Assembly (NCBI RefSeq): GCF_040717535.1
Contig: NZ_JBFEFI010000001.1
Location: 930,001-994,000, forward strand
Direction: 5' to 3'
DNA: 64,000 nt
DNA from: Thalassoglobus sp. JC818
GTDB lineage: Bacteria; Planctomycetota; Planctomycetia; Planctomycetales; Planctomycetaceae
Within the stretch, counting starts at the first letter, position 1. Each line of letters opens with the position of its first letter. The translations under genes were made by a program, and so were the position numbers. Below the pieces are notes generated by a model. That model worked only from the letters and a program-made list of their open reading frames with translations. It searched no databases and was not told where the DNA came from. Positions 37,401 to 47,311 of this stretch are shown here, piece after piece.

Positions 37401-39035
37401 TTAGAAGCTGCAATCAAGACCAAAATTCAGCTGATGCATGTACCACTCTTCGCGATCGGTATCGATTTTGGGATAGAGTGGGAAGCCTCTCCATTCGATC
37501 GAGTCAGCTGGTCGAGCGACTGCTCCGATCCAGGTGAATGTGTAACCGAACCGGAAAGAACTGTGCTCGAGAGCAGAGATGTTGCGGATAAGTGGCAAGC
37601 TTCGGAAAGCTGCGAACTCTGCCATCACCGATTGCTGGAAGAATGGTGAAACGTGTGTGGATGACTTTTCGTCGCTGAACTTCGACTGGTTGGCTGGGTT
37701 CAGCATGCGTGGATCAAGGATGTTGACGAATCGTGCGTCGAACAGAGGATCTCCGATGTTGTCACCGGACATGTCGATCGATTCGTGATTCGCATTCACA
37801 CCCAGGATTGTCTCCGCCCAGGCTTTGAAGCTGGCGTCGTCGTCTCCGAGGTCAATTCGGAAACCAGCTTCCGGACCGGCAATGTGGCTTGTGACACCAT
37901 TTTCGAGTCGGGCATCGTACTGATCGTAGAGACGAACGATGCTGTTCGTTTCAGGACGATGAGTGTCTTCATCGAGTGTGTAGGTGAAACCGCTGTCGAT
38001 CCCGTGGAATCGGAACTGCTCTTTCAAGTAGGTGTATCGAGCACCCACCATCGGGCGAATCTTGACTCCGCCGCGATTGTAAACAGGCTGAGTGTAGAAG
38101 CTCAGGTTGGTACCCCCAGCTTCGGTCTTCTGTTCAACTTCGAAGAGAACGTCGAACTTGGCGGATGTTCCGAGACCAAAGTCAGGGAAGACAGGCTCTC
38201 CATTATAAAGAGGAACAACACCGTGAATGAGGAGGTTCTGACCATCCAGAATGAGTGTCAGGTCCTGGCTCACAGGCACACCATTGATATGGGTTGCCCC
38301 TTTCTTGAATGAGCCTGTGTCTTCAAACGCCCACCAGCCATTTGCCATCAGGCCGGTGCCGTCTTCGTTCTCGTATCCCCAGCGAATCTGAGTTCCGAGC
38401 GTGCTTGTCGGACTATCAATGTCTCCGCTGTTGCGGGGAGGATAGAAATATCCGTTGATCTGTCCGTTGAACACGTTGGCATTCGTATCCAGAGCCGGTG
38501 CGAGGAAGATTCTTCGACTCACTGCGAAGTAGCCTTCGACATCCGGGCTGAGGTTCGGAACGCTCGGGTATTCGTAGATCGTGTCGATCGGAACCCCGAT
38601 TGGGCGTTGGATATCGAAGTTTGCCAGTGGGGCAAACGGCGAGCCGATGAGGGCATCGCCTGCATCGCGGAACTGAACAGACATCAGTTCGACGGAGCCG
38701 AAATACTTCCGTTGACGGTAGAAGATATTCCGGAACCACAACCCATCCTGGCTGACATGTTGATCCATGCCAACGTTGGGTGGGTAAAACGGGCTAATCG
38801 CCGGCCACGGTTGAAACCCTTGTGGAGCGTTCTGTGGATAGATCGCTGTAGGGTCCGTTGCCAGGTGTGGTGGGTAGTGGGGCATCATGGGCCCTCCCCC
38901 TTGCCCCGGGGCGACATAGGCTCCCGGCGGGGGTGCCGGTCCCGGTGGAACGGGCGATTGGCCTGATGTCTCAGTTTGAACAGTAGCCAGCATCAGTGCG
39001 CTGGCAACCGCCTTTATCCAGGGCTGAATCCGCAT
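37401..39035 (-). CDS. BBP7 family outer membrane beta-barrel protein
   Basis: From ATG 39035 (AAGGA about 11 bases upstream) the product is 544 residues with a signal peptide (WIKAVASALMLATVQTETSGQ). An upstream ATG at 39065 would add 10 residues before it. Residues about 22-80 are Pro/Gly-rich. From about 95 onward the chain alternates polar and aromatic residues as beta strands; it opens with RKYFGSVELMSVQFRDAGD, has WGYENEDGTGLMANGWW, and ends FGLDCSF, a Phe terminus as in outer-membrane barrels. BBP7 proteins are found in planctomycetes and are thought to be outer-membrane proteins; transport function is unknown. It is monocistronic, with a strong terminator. Confidence 0.88.
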   Translation of the reverse strand: MRIQPWIKAVASALMLATVQTETSGQSPVPPGPAPPPGAYVAPGQGGGPMMPHYPPHLATDPTAIYPQNAPQGFQPWPAISPFYPPNVGMDQHVSQDGLWFRNIFYRQRKYFGSVELMSVQFRDAGDALIGSPFAPLANFDIQRPIGVPIDTIYEYPSVPNLSPDVEGYFAVSRRIFLAPALDTNANVFNGQINGYFYPPRNSGDIDSPTSTLGTQIRWGYENEDGTGLMANGWWAFEDTGSFKKGATHINGVPVSQDLTLILDGQNLLIHGVVPLYNGEPVFPDFGLGTSAKFDVLFEVEQKTEAGGTNLSFYTQPVYNRGGVKIRPMVGARYTYLKEQFRFHGIDSGFTYTLDEDTHRPETNSIVRLYDQYDARLENGVTSHIAGPEAGFRIDLGDDDASFKAWAETILGVNANHESIDMSGDNIGDPLFDARFVNILDPRMLNPANQSKFSDEKSSTHVSPFFQQSVMAEFAAFRSLPLIRNISALEHSSFRFGYTFTWIGAVARPADSIEWRGFPLYPKIDTDREEWYMHQLNFGLDCSF

Positions 39036-39065
39036 CAGTACGTCCTTGACAGGTTGGCCGACCAT

Positions 39066-39634
39066 CGGCGTGCTCAGGTGAGCCGGCCGACGAGCCAGGA
39101 ATAGACCTTTATTCCCTCAACGTCATTCATCACCGCACATGGTCGAAACTCTGGTGAATTCGACGGCGCAGTGAGGAATAGACCTGATGCTCTTATCGGA
39201 TCGAGGATTTGGGAAACTGTACCGATTATGTTGCTTGTGTGGATTTTTCCCCATCTACCACTCGTATGAGACGTATCAATTATCCGCAGACTGCATTTTT
39301 CAGGCATCGATCGACGTAAATCACCGACCGCCCTGCCCTGTGGATTCGTTGAGAGTCTGCGGTTGCCAACAATCACAAGCAGATTGTCGGAGCAGTTCAG
39401 AGCGCCGTTTCTGTTCGAAATGCCCGCCTGTAAAAATGCTGTCCGACGGCATTCACCTCATGAAATTGGCCTTGCGGATTCATTTCACATCAGAAAAGAG
39501 ACAGGCGACCAACCGAACGTTGTCGCCAAATCGTTTTGATCCCGCTAGCATGGGGACCCGTTGCGACTCACAGAATAAGTCGCGACACGGTTCATAGACA
39601 TCCACCGAACAATTCCGGCTCAGTGAGGAATCCC
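39066..39634. other. Divergent intergenic region, no supported gene
   Basis: About 570 bases lie between the BBP7 gene (minus) and the MoxR gene (plus). Short frames on both strands have no credible starts. The region probably holds both promoters and their untranslated leaders. Confidence 0.4.
39625..39628 (+). promoter_or_regulatory. Ribosome binding site that selects a TTG start
   Basis: GAGG at 39625-39628 sits six bases before TTG 39635, pointing to that TTG as the start of the MoxR gene. The upstream TTG at 39536 has no comparable site. Confidence 0.55.
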
Positions 39635-40651
39635 TTGGCGACCGAGAAGCGTGATTTCGACGAGTTTCTTGAGAAGTTCAAAAAGCATCACGACCTCATG
39701 GTGGACGAGCTCCACAAGGTGATCGTGGGTCAGGATGCTGTGATCGAGCAAATCCTTTCGGCAATTTTCACCGGTGGCCACTGCCTGCTCGTTGGAGTTC
39801 CTGGACTGGCGAAAACGTTGGTCGTCAGCACGATCGCCAGAATTCTCGATGTCGAGTTCCGCCGGATTCAGTTTACTCCCGATTTGATGCCCTCGGACAT
39901 CACCGGCACAAACGTGCTGGAAGAGTCGGAGACCGGCCAGCGAAACTTTCGATTTGTTCAGGGCCCGGTCTTCACGAACATTCTGCTCGCCGACGAAATC
40001 AACCGTACGCCGCCCAAAACCCAAGCCGCGCTGTTGCAGGCCATGCAGGAGCGAGAAGTCACCGCTGGTCAGCAAACGTACGACCTGCCCGATCCATTCT
40101 TCGTCATCGCGACACAAAACCCAATCGAGCAGGAAGGAACCTATCCCCTTCCGGAAGCACAGCTCGACCGCTTTATGTTCAACATTAAGGTCGATTACCC
40201 GAACGTCGAAGAGGAAGAACAGATCCTCACAATGACAACTCGCGGCGAAAAAGCGGAGGTCCGCAAGGTCCTCTCTGCCAAATCGATCCAATATCTACAG
40301 CGACAAATCAATCAGATCGAGATTGCTCCGATTATTGTCACCTACGTCGCTCGACTGGTCCGTGCCACCCGCCCCCATGATTCCAGCTCGCCAAGCTTCG
40401 TCCGCGAGCTTATTGACTGGGGAGCCGGTCCGCGAGCCGGTCAATACCTCATTCACGGAGCCCGTGCGGTCGCAGCAATGGACGGTCGACCCACGATTTC
40501 GTTCGACGACATTCGTCGCGTCGCTGTGCCAGTTCTTCGACATCGAATTTCGCCGAACTTCCAAGCTCAGGCTGAAGGATACGATTCCGACACGATCATC
40601 CATCGCCTGCTGGAAGAAGTCAGCGAACCCAACGTCCCGAAATACAGCTAG
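39635..40651 (+). CDS. MoxR-type AAA+ ATPase
   Basis: With TTG 39635 as start (GAGG upstream) the product is 338 residues, the usual MoxR size. It has Walker A GVPGLAKT (about 55-62), Walker B ILLADEINRTPPK (near 115), sensor 1 VIATQNPIEQEGTYPLPEAQLDRF (near 157) and the MoxR lid domain after 230. MoxR ATPases work with von Willebrand-domain proteins as chaperones for metal insertion or complex assembly. The usual neighbours (a DUF58 protein and VWA-domain membrane proteins) are missing, so the partner is encoded elsewhere. Confidence 0.93.
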   Translation: MATEKRDFDEFLEKFKKHHDLMVDELHKVIVGQDAVIEQILSAIFTGGHCLLVGVPGLAKTLVVSTIARILDVEFRRIQFTPDLMPSDITGTNVLEESETGQRNFRFVQGPVFTNILLADEINRTPPKTQAALLQAMQEREVTAGQQTYDLPDPFFVIATQNPIEQEGTYPLPEAQLDRFMFNIKVDYPNVEEEEQILTMTTRGEKAEVRKVLSAKSIQYLQRQINQIEIAPIIVTYVARLVRATRPHDSSSPSFVRELIDWGAGPRAGQYLIHGARAVAAMDGRPTISFDDIRRVAVPVLRHRISPNFQAQAEGYDSDTIIHRLLEEVSEPNVPKYS

Positions 40652-41136
40652 ACGCTCCGCACCGATTCTCGGCAGATCCCGTCGCTCGGCGAAATTCCCA
40701 GATCGCACAGACAAAGTCCGATCCACTGATGTGATGCTGCGCACGTATTAACGGGTGCAATTCTTTTCGTTGCAGATTCCGCGAATGCGTGAGCAATTGA
40801 GGCGTGCTTCCGTTCCGCCCCGTGACTTGCAGTTCCAAGCGGTAACATGGGGCAAATACAGCATTTACCTCGCTTACAACCCTTTAAGAAACTTAACAAG
40901 CAACGGTAACTAGGGACACGATAATCCCCATTGACCGAATCAGCAGGATAGATACAATCGGTCTAAGTGTGAAAGTCGGTAAGATCGACACTACTGGTAG
41001 ACCGAACAAGCTTGGCGAACCTTCATGGAATGAAGAACGGCCAGATACGAGTGGTCGACATGCATTGAGGACAACCTCATGGTTGAAACTGTCCTCAAAG
41101 ATCGTCGCCACTGTTGAAACCAACGGAGGGACCTGT
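40652..41136. other. Intergenic region before the response regulator gene
   Basis: No supported gene is seen in these 485 bases. An open frame runs from 40969 into the regulator, but its first 56 residues lack a ribosome binding site and look non-coding. The leader may be long and regulated; I could not identify a riboswitch class. Confidence 0.4.
41125..41130 (+). promoter_or_regulatory. Strong ribosome binding site of the response regulator
   Basis: GGAGGG at 41125-41130 lies six bases before ATG 41137. It fixes the start at 41137 and not at the upstream in-frame codon at 40969. Confidence 0.75.
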
Positions 41137-41718
41137 ATGAAAACTGTTTTCACGACTGGTGAGGCTGCCAAAATCTGCAAAGTCAGCCAACAAACCATCA
41201 TTCGCTGCTTTGACTCGGGCCAACTCAAAGGCTTCCGCGTTCCCGGTTCGCGCTTCCGACGCATCCCTCGTGACGTGCTTTATAAGTTCATGAAGGATAA
41301 CGGAATTCCCACCGATGCGCTGGAAAGCGGAAAACGCAAAGCGCTGGTCGTCGACGATGATCAAGATCTTGTCGACTTGATGACAGACGTGCTGGAATCA
41401 GACGGTCGATTCGAAGTCCGTGCGGTCAACAACGGATTCGATGCCGGGATGATGGTCAAAGAATATCGCCCCGACGTGATCGTTCTGGACGTCATGCTTC
41501 CGGACATTAATGGTAAGGAAGTTTGCCAGAGAGTTCGAAGCGATTCCACGCTCGACGATGTCAAAATCATCTGCATTTCAGGCTTGGTCGAAGCTGACAA
41601 GATCGACGAACTGAAAGCAGCCGGCGCGAACGATTTCCTTCAGAAGCCATTTGAAATGGAAACCGTTTTGCAACGTGTCTGCAAGCTTCTCGATCTTTCC
41701 GTGAGCGCAGATCGATAA
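41137..41718 (+). CDS. Response regulator: excisionase-type HTH domain fused to a receiver domain
   Basis: This 193-residue protein starts at ATG 41137, after GGAGGG. Residues 3-52 form an excisionase/MerR-like winged helix (TTGEAAKICKVSQQTIIRCF, then GFRVPGSRFRRIPRDVLYKF), a DNA-binding domain placed at the N-terminus. Residues 68-185 are a CheY-like receiver: acidic pocket Asp73-75, phospho-acceptor Asp118 in VIVLDVMLPD, Ser148 and Lys170 in FLQKPF. It probably binds DNA and is switched by phosphorylation. The histidine kinase gene 284 bases downstream is the obvious partner. HTH-first order is the reverse of common response regulators, though it occurs in some bacteria. Confidence 0.92.
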   Translation: MKTVFTTGEAAKICKVSQQTIIRCFDSGQLKGFRVPGSRFRRIPRDVLYKFMKDNGIPTDALESGKRKALVVDDDQDLVDLMTDVLESDGRFEVRAVNNGFDAGMMVKEYRPDVIVLDVMLPDINGKEVCQRVRSDSTLDDVKIICISGLVEADKIDELKAAGANDFLQKPFEMETVLQRVCKLLDLSVSADR

Positions 41719-41991
41719 GGCCGTCGCAGCCGTCGATTGTCGAAGGTCACCAGCGGGCCTCATCGGCACTCTCGACGAATGCACTGTTTACGATCACGTA
41801 TCACTGGCGAGTCAATTGGGCGGGCAACTCGCACAGAAACATCATGTCCCCGACACCGAACAGGGCAGTTTTCTGCTAACCGGCCAGCTGTTTTTCGGAG
41901 TGTTTCAAAACTCGGTTTACAGGCGACAATTATCAGATCGCCATCCATACGTAGGGCGATTTTCCTTGCGGTGGTGTTCAGGTCATGAAGC

Positions 41992-41996
41992 GGAGG
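41992..41996 (+). promoter_or_regulatory. Ribosome binding site supporting a GTG start of the kinase
   Basis: GGAGG at 41992-41996 lies six bases before GTG 42003. The ATG at 41985, in the same frame, has no such site. Confidence 0.6.
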
Positions 41997-42002
41997 TCGG
42001 TT

Positions 42003-43115
42003 GTGCAACAGAATCAGCCGACATCGGAATCCTCTACAGTTCTGAATCTTCTCGAATCGACACTTCCATTTAACAACGCGAACGACTTGAGAGTGAAAAT
42101 CCTCAACGCGTGGATGTCGTTCGGCGCACATTCTTGCTACGCTCTGCTTTGGAGAAACCCCTTCACCGCAACTGGTGAAGCTCTCTTCGTCGACGAAACT
42201 GGCAATCCAGACGAGATCGTTTTCCCGACAGGCAGCGAAGAGTCTTCTCTAATCGCAAGTCTCCCTGAGTCGAGCCGACTGCTCAAAGAACTGAACTGGA
42301 CTCCATTAGAAGTCGAAACAAAATCGATTGGCTTCCTTGGGCTTTCGAAATCATCATCTCAAACCGTATCGCCAGAACTTCTCTCAGCAACGGCGAGATT
42401 GCTCGCGGTCAGTCAATGTTGGGATGACAGCCTCATCGAAGCGAGACTCCACTCGCTCGCCGAATACGCAGCTGCTGCGGGTCATGAAATCAACAACCCC
42501 CTCGCTGCTATTAAGGGTCGAACCGAACAACTCATCAAGGGTGAATCGCACCCTGAACGACTGCAATGGCTTCAAACGATCGGTGCGCAAACCATTCGGA
42601 TCCGGGACATGATCGGCGACAGCATGTTGTTCGCCCGCCCCCCTGCCCCGCAGCTCGAACGAGTGAATCTCACGGAGCTCGTCGAATCCACCATCTCTCA
42701 TTTCTCCGACGAATTCACGCGCCGAAAGATTTCCCTGTGGGGGAATCGACACAAGAATGTCCCCGTCGACGCAGATCCACTGCAGCTCAAGCAAGTCATC
42801 GCGGAACTAACTCGGAACTCTTTAAACGCGATGGAGGATTCGGGAAAGCTCATCGTCGACTGTCTGCATGAAGTCATCGAAGACCGCCCCGTTGCGATTC
42901 TGCGAATGATCGACGACGGAGCCGGGTTCAGCGAGAGCGAACGGCGATTTTGCTTCGATCCTTTTTATTCCGGCAGACAAGCGGGGCGCGGTCTTGGTTT
43001 TGGACTCTCCAAAGCGTGGCGAGTCATTCAGATGCACCACGGGCAACTCACTCTGTCGAACGAAAAAACAGACGCAACCGAGTTTGTCATTTCCCTACCA
43101 TCGATCTCGGAATGA
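42003..43115 (+). CDS. Sensor histidine kinase, probably cytoplasmic
   Basis: With the GTG start the product is 370 residues. The first ~150 are a sensor-like segment without membrane helices, containing a GAF-like stretch (FGAHSCYALLWRNPF). The HisKA dimerisation helix has the phospho-acceptor in AAAAGHEINNPLAAIKGR (His about 161). The ATPase domain has the N box ELTRNSLNAMED, G1 MIDDGAGFSESE, an F-box-like FDPFYSG and G2 GRGLGFGLSKAWRVIQMHHG. It would autophosphorylate and pass phosphate to the response regulator encoded just upstream. The absence of membrane helices suggests a cytoplasmic stimulus. It follows the regulator by 284 bases. Confidence 0.93.
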   Translation: MQQNQPTSESSTVLNLLESTLPFNNANDLRVKILNAWMSFGAHSCYALLWRNPFTATGEALFVDETGNPDEIVFPTGSEESSLIASLPESSRLLKELNWTPLEVETKSIGFLGLSKSSSQTVSPELLSATARLLAVSQCWDDSLIEARLHSLAEYAAAAGHEINNPLAAIKGRTEQLIKGESHPERLQWLQTIGAQTIRIRDMIGDSMLFARPPAPQLERVNLTELVESTISHFSDEFTRRKISLWGNRHKNVPVDADPLQLKQVIAELTRNSLNAMEDSGKLIVDCLHEVIEDRPVAILRMIDDGAGFSESERRFCFDPFYSGRQAGRGLGFGLSKAWRVIQMHHGQLTLSNEKTDATEFVISLPSISE

Positions 43116-43382
43116 TTTGATTCTGCTCTCTCTTCGAGTCAGACTGCCTGAATTGTGCTGAGTCGATTTTCATGGTATCTCTGCAATCGCCTGAACATAT
43201 TCCATTTGATACATGCTGCGATGAATGGCACGAATCGCTGCAGATCAGAGATAAAATTGCTTCAGCGTTTCCTGAAGATCAATTGGAATGAACTCTCATT
43301 TTATGTGACGTTCGCGCCATCGAAAATGAGCTGCCGATTTATCTGAGTGCATTGCACAATTTGAAGAGGAAGTTGACGTCGC

Positions 43383-45656
43383 GTGACACGATCCAGCGCT
43401 CGCTCTCATCCAGCCGCAAACGAAATTCCCCCGCCGCTTTGGGAAACAGTCATCCTCGTGGGTCTGTTCCAGTGTCGCTTCTTCGTTCCGACTGAAGGAG
43501 CCGAACTCGGAGGAACTCTCTGGCTCGCGATGGCGTGGTTCGGATTCGCTGCTCTCACACTCTGGCTGAAGTCGAGAGAAAAAGAACCGCTCTTCTGGAC
43601 TCCGCACTGGAGTGATCTTGCGATCGTGCTGGTCGTCGCTGGCCACCTTCTCTCTGCGCTAGTACTGCTTCGAACAGGAGGCAATCTTCGAGCGGCATTG
43701 AACATCGTCTGGGAGTGGACGTCCCTGCTCTGTCTGTGGGGTTTGCTGCGGACAAGCTTGCGGGACAAGCTGACCGGTCGCACACTCACAGCTTCGCTAT
43801 TGACGAGTGTCATCGTGCTCTCCGGATTCGGGATCTGGCAACACTATGTCTGGTATCCGCAACAAGCTCGACAACTCGATGAATTGGTGACGCTGCAAGA
43901 ACGAGTCGAAAAACGCGAACCGCTTTCATCACACGAGATTTCGCGTTATGAAGAACTCTCTCAAAGCTTCGGCGCCAGCTATTCCAGCCTCGACACACAA
44001 GGCAAGCTTTCCTTCGTGGCTCGGATTCGTGATAGCGTCGAACCAATCGGACGATTCGCCTTGGCGAATTCCCTCGCTGGGCTGTTGTGTGCCGGTTTGC
44101 TGATTCTATTTCCGTTGTTTCTAAAGAGGTTTTCGGGGTGGACGTTAAGCCAACGTTTGACGGGTGTCGGCTTCCTCGCCCTGGTTGTTTTGTGTCTCAT
44201 TCTGACTAAGAGTCGCACTGCATGGATCGCGACAGGATTAGGAATCGGACTTGAGTCACTGGTGCTCTTTCGAAAGTCGAAGGCAAAGGCATCTGAATCG
44301 GTTCGCAAGACTGTCACTTACTCAATTTCAGCTGGTGCCGTGATCGTTGCTCTGCTGGCTTTACTTGCTGTCTGGACAGGCGGACTCGACCCGGAAGTTA
44401 TTTCGGAAGCTCCCAAGAGTCTTCAGTACCGACTTGAATACTGGATCGCGACTACACAAATGCTGAGCGACCACTTTGTGTTTGGAGTCGGCCCCGGGAA
44501 CTTCCGCGCGAACTATCTTCACTACAAGCTTCCCGGTGCGAGTGAAGAGGTAATTGATCCCCACAATTTCCTGCTCGATATCTGGGCCAACGGAGGATTG
44601 CTGGCACTCATCGGGCTCGTCGTTTGGACGGTCAGTATTGTTTCGTCGGGGATCGTGACCTCAGCTCCCGAAGATGAAGATGCGGGCAAGAAGTCTCAGG
44701 AAGTCGTGCCTGGAAAATTGGTTCAGATGGGGTGCTTCGGACTCTTGCTGATCACGTCGTTTGCATTCGGCGGAGCCATCGACAATCAACTGATCGCGTT
44801 GTTTCTCTCAGCTCTCATCGTTGTCTCACTCCTGAACTGGTTGAATATCATTCAATGCCCGACGACTGTGACAGCCATTTGTGGGCTAACGGCATTGTTC
44901 CTTCACTTGTTCGCGAGTGGCGGAATCGAAATGCCAGCCATCGTGCAAATCCTTCTGTTCTTCGGCGCAGTTGCTCTGAGTCGATCATCTTCAACCACAC
45001 AAACGCCGGTCACCATCGGACGGACCGGTCAGCAAATTCTGGCTGGCTCGATGGGAGTTTTGTTAGTCGCAAGCCTGTTGACGGGTGTCCTGCCGGTCGA
45101 ACTGGCTGGAGCACGGGTCACTCTCGGTCGCGAGTCGATGTATCAAGGCAACGCAAATTACTCCGCTCAACTCTTCGCACGACAGGAGTTCCTTGGAGCA
45201 GCAAACGCAGACACTCTCGATCCCGAACCGTATCAACTCCTCGCCCAACTCTCTTACACAGCTTGGAAAAACTCAGGACGAAGCGACGAGGAACTCTTCA
45301 ATGAAGTGATTGAATTCCAACGCGAAGCCATCGCTCGCGATCCTCAAAACTCGACACGGTACTGGTGGCTGGGAAAATTCTGGACGGACCGCTTTCGCGT
45401 CTCTCAGTCTGAAGAGGACGCAGATGAAGCTGTGAGCGCGTTCGAAAAGAGCGTTGAGCGGTATCCTAACGATCCTCAACGACTCGCCGAACTAGCGATC
45501 ACACTGGCGGACACTGGTCGCTCGGGAGAAGAAACCGCCCAGCAAGCTTTGGAACTCGACGAATTGAATCAATCTCGTGGACACGTCGACAAAGCACTTC
45601 CCGGTGACATTCGCGACCGGCTCAAACAGATCATCAACCGCGAAGAAAGCAATTAA
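43383..45656 (+). CDS. O-antigen ligase-like membrane protein with TPR-like C-terminus
   Basis: This 757-residue protein starts at GTG 43383. The first ~550 residues hold about a dozen membrane helices. A periplasmic loop between helices (about 165-215, with a Glu-rich LDELVTLQERVEKRE) is followed by a Wzy_C region with VFGVGPGNFRANYLHYKLPG and the DPHNFLLDIWANGG sequence (about 365-410). It therefore resembles WaaL/O-antigen polymerases that act on undecaprenyl-linked sugars at the outer face. From about 580 the chain is soluble, with TPR-like helical repeats (EAIARDPQNSTRYWWLGKFW; AFEKSVERYPNDPQRLAELA). The substrate glycan is unknown. No glycan cluster is nearby. Confidence 0.85.
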   Translation: MTRSSARSHPAANEIPPPLWETVILVGLFQCRFFVPTEGAELGGTLWLAMAWFGFAALTLWLKSREKEPLFWTPHWSDLAIVLVVAGHLLSALVLLRTGGNLRAALNIVWEWTSLLCLWGLLRTSLRDKLTGRTLTASLLTSVIVLSGFGIWQHYVWYPQQARQLDELVTLQERVEKREPLSSHEISRYEELSQSFGASYSSLDTQGKLSFVARIRDSVEPIGRFALANSLAGLLCAGLLILFPLFLKRFSGWTLSQRLTGVGFLALVVLCLILTKSRTAWIATGLGIGLESLVLFRKSKAKASESVRKTVTYSISAGAVIVALLALLAVWTGGLDPEVISEAPKSLQYRLEYWIATTQMLSDHFVFGVGPGNFRANYLHYKLPGASEEVIDPHNFLLDIWANGGLLALIGLVVWTVSIVSSGIVTSAPEDEDAGKKSQEVVPGKLVQMGCFGLLLITSFAFGGAIDNQLIALFLSALIVVSLLNWLNIIQCPTTVTAICGLTALFLHLFASGGIEMPAIVQILLFFGAVALSRSSSTTQTPVTIGRTGQQILAGSMGVLLVASLLTGVLPVELAGARVTLGRESMYQGNANYSAQLFARQEFLGAANADTLDPEPYQLLAQLSYTAWKNSGRSDEELFNEVIEFQREAIARDPQNSTRYWWLGKFWTDRFRVSQSEEDADEAVSAFEKSVERYPNDPQRLAELAITLADTGRSGEETAQQALELDELNQSRGHVDKALPGDIRDRLKQIINREESN

Positions 45657-45861
45657 GTAATCTGACAATTGATCACGCACCGACGTCGTTCTCTCCAACG
45701 CATCACCGAGAAACAATCCCTCTCGACGCGAGCCAATTGACTCTATCTTTAAGCATTCATCACAGATCTTGGGTTCGCGCGGGGTCAATTCGACCGGTAC
45801 ACTGAATATGACTCGCTTTCTGCGGGTCGTTCGAACACGTCAGATTACGGAGAGTGCTCAA

Positions 45862-47187
45862 ATGCAGCTTGCAACTCACATGAAATGGCTCGTCGCGACG
45901 ATCGTCGTTCTCGCTCAACTTGGCGTGTGCGTGTCTGTCTCCACTGCTCAGGAAGATCAAGATTTCCGTGAACGGATGCAAGAACTCTCACGTCGATATA
46001 TGGAACTGAGACGTGAAGGGCGTGGTCCTGAATCGGATGAACTGCGTCAGCAGATGATGGACCTCGCCCGAGAACGCAACGAATCGCAAAGACGCTTTAT
46101 CGCGGAGCGGCGAGAAATCAACGAGAGAATCGAAGACTTGCAACGCGAGGTGAACGAGCTTCGTGCGGCAGGGAAGCACGAACGAGCCGAAGAGGTCGAG
46201 CGAGTGATTGAGAAACACCGTGATGAGTTGGCATCGCTCCACCGACATGAAACTCTCCCGAAAGAAACTACAATCGACGATCGAATCCGGAACATTCACG
46301 AAGCGGCTGAACATCTCGAACACGCTGGACTGGGACACTTCTCGCAAATGCTCCGTGTCGAGGCGGAAGTTCTCACTGAAAATCATCGTGAATTCCAACA
46401 CGTTCATGAACGCGAACGGGCAATGCGAGAAGAGGCCGAACAACAGAGAAACTTGGCAGAACAGCATCGACGTCGGGCGGAACTCGAGCTTCGAAACTCC
46501 CAAAGGCAGATCGAAGAACTGACTCGCCAATTGAACGAATCCCGCCGACGCCCGCAAGATGAACGAAGAGGCGAACCACCGTCACGTTCCGAGCGATCTT
46601 CAAGAGAATTTGGCGAAGCCTGGAACGATGCACTTCGGAGTCTCTCCCCGCAGGAAGCACAACAGCGACCTGATACCGAACGCCTTCGACGACTTTACGA
46701 AGAACGGACCCGAATCGAACGCGAGCGTTCCGAACAAAGTCGCAGACGAGCCCTCGAAGGTTCATCGGAAACGGAAAACGACGAACGACCTCAAAACGAA
46801 CCGCAATCGAGTTCCTGGGGCGAAGATCGGGAATCGCCGAACAATCTCACCGAACTTCAGTCGATGGTGAATTCGATGCGAGCCGAATTGATTCGCTTGA
46901 AGTTGAAAGTTCAAACCCTAGAAAGACGGCATCCGGAAATCAAAGCACCGACCCGACCTTCTCCATTCGAGAATATCGAGCCAACCCCTGCTCGCGATTC
47001 GAATGATGAATCAGCTCCCGAAGAAGAACCGGAGGACGCATCTGTCGACTCAACCGGGAACGTCATTCAGAGCGGCGACGAGCAAGAAGTTACTGTCTTC
47101 GCGGGCTCAAGTTCCTATCAGCTGCCAATTCCGAATCAGGGAATTCGGTTCGCTCACAGCCCAGATGCTGAAGCAACTGTTTGGTAG
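45862..47187 (+). CDS. Exported coiled-coil protein, unknown
   Basis: The start at ATG 45862 (GGAG at 45849-45852) gives 441 residues with a signal peptide (WLVATIVVLAQLGVCVSVSTAQ). The rest is highly charged and dominated by heptad coiled coil, rich in Arg, Glu and Gln (about 30-300: LQREVNELRAAGKHERAEEV; EEAEQQRNLAEQHRRRAELE). A later Leu-zipper-like part (LTELQSMVNSMRAELIRLKL) is followed by an acidic Pro/Glu tail. It has no recognisable enzymatic motif. A structural or scaffolding role in the periplasm is plausible. It stands between the ligase-like gene and surE on the same strand. Confidence 0.82.
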   Translation: MQLATHMKWLVATIVVLAQLGVCVSVSTAQEDQDFRERMQELSRRYMELRREGRGPESDELRQQMMDLARERNESQRRFIAERREINERIEDLQREVNELRAAGKHERAEEVERVIEKHRDELASLHRHETLPKETTIDDRIRNIHEAAEHLEHAGLGHFSQMLRVEAEVLTENHREFQHVHERERAMREEAEQQRNLAEQHRRRAELELRNSQRQIEELTRQLNESRRRPQDERRGEPPSRSERSSREFGEAWNDALRSLSPQEAQQRPDTERLRRLYEERTRIERERSEQSRRRALEGSSETENDERPQNEPQSSSWGEDRESPNNLTELQSMVNSMRAELIRLKLKVQTLERRHPEIKAPTRPSPFENIEPTPARDSNDESAPEEEPEDASVDSTGNVIQSGDEQEVTVFAGSSSYQLPIPNQGIRFAHSPDAEATVW

Positions 47188-47311
47188 CATCCTCCGCGAA
47201 AGTCGTAACAGATCACCGGATCATGCCGGGTTGGTCTGTCAACGGCTGGCAGTCCGCATTTACTCTGAGTTTGCAGTTATGCAGCCGAACTCAGATTCCT
47301 GATGGCTTACT

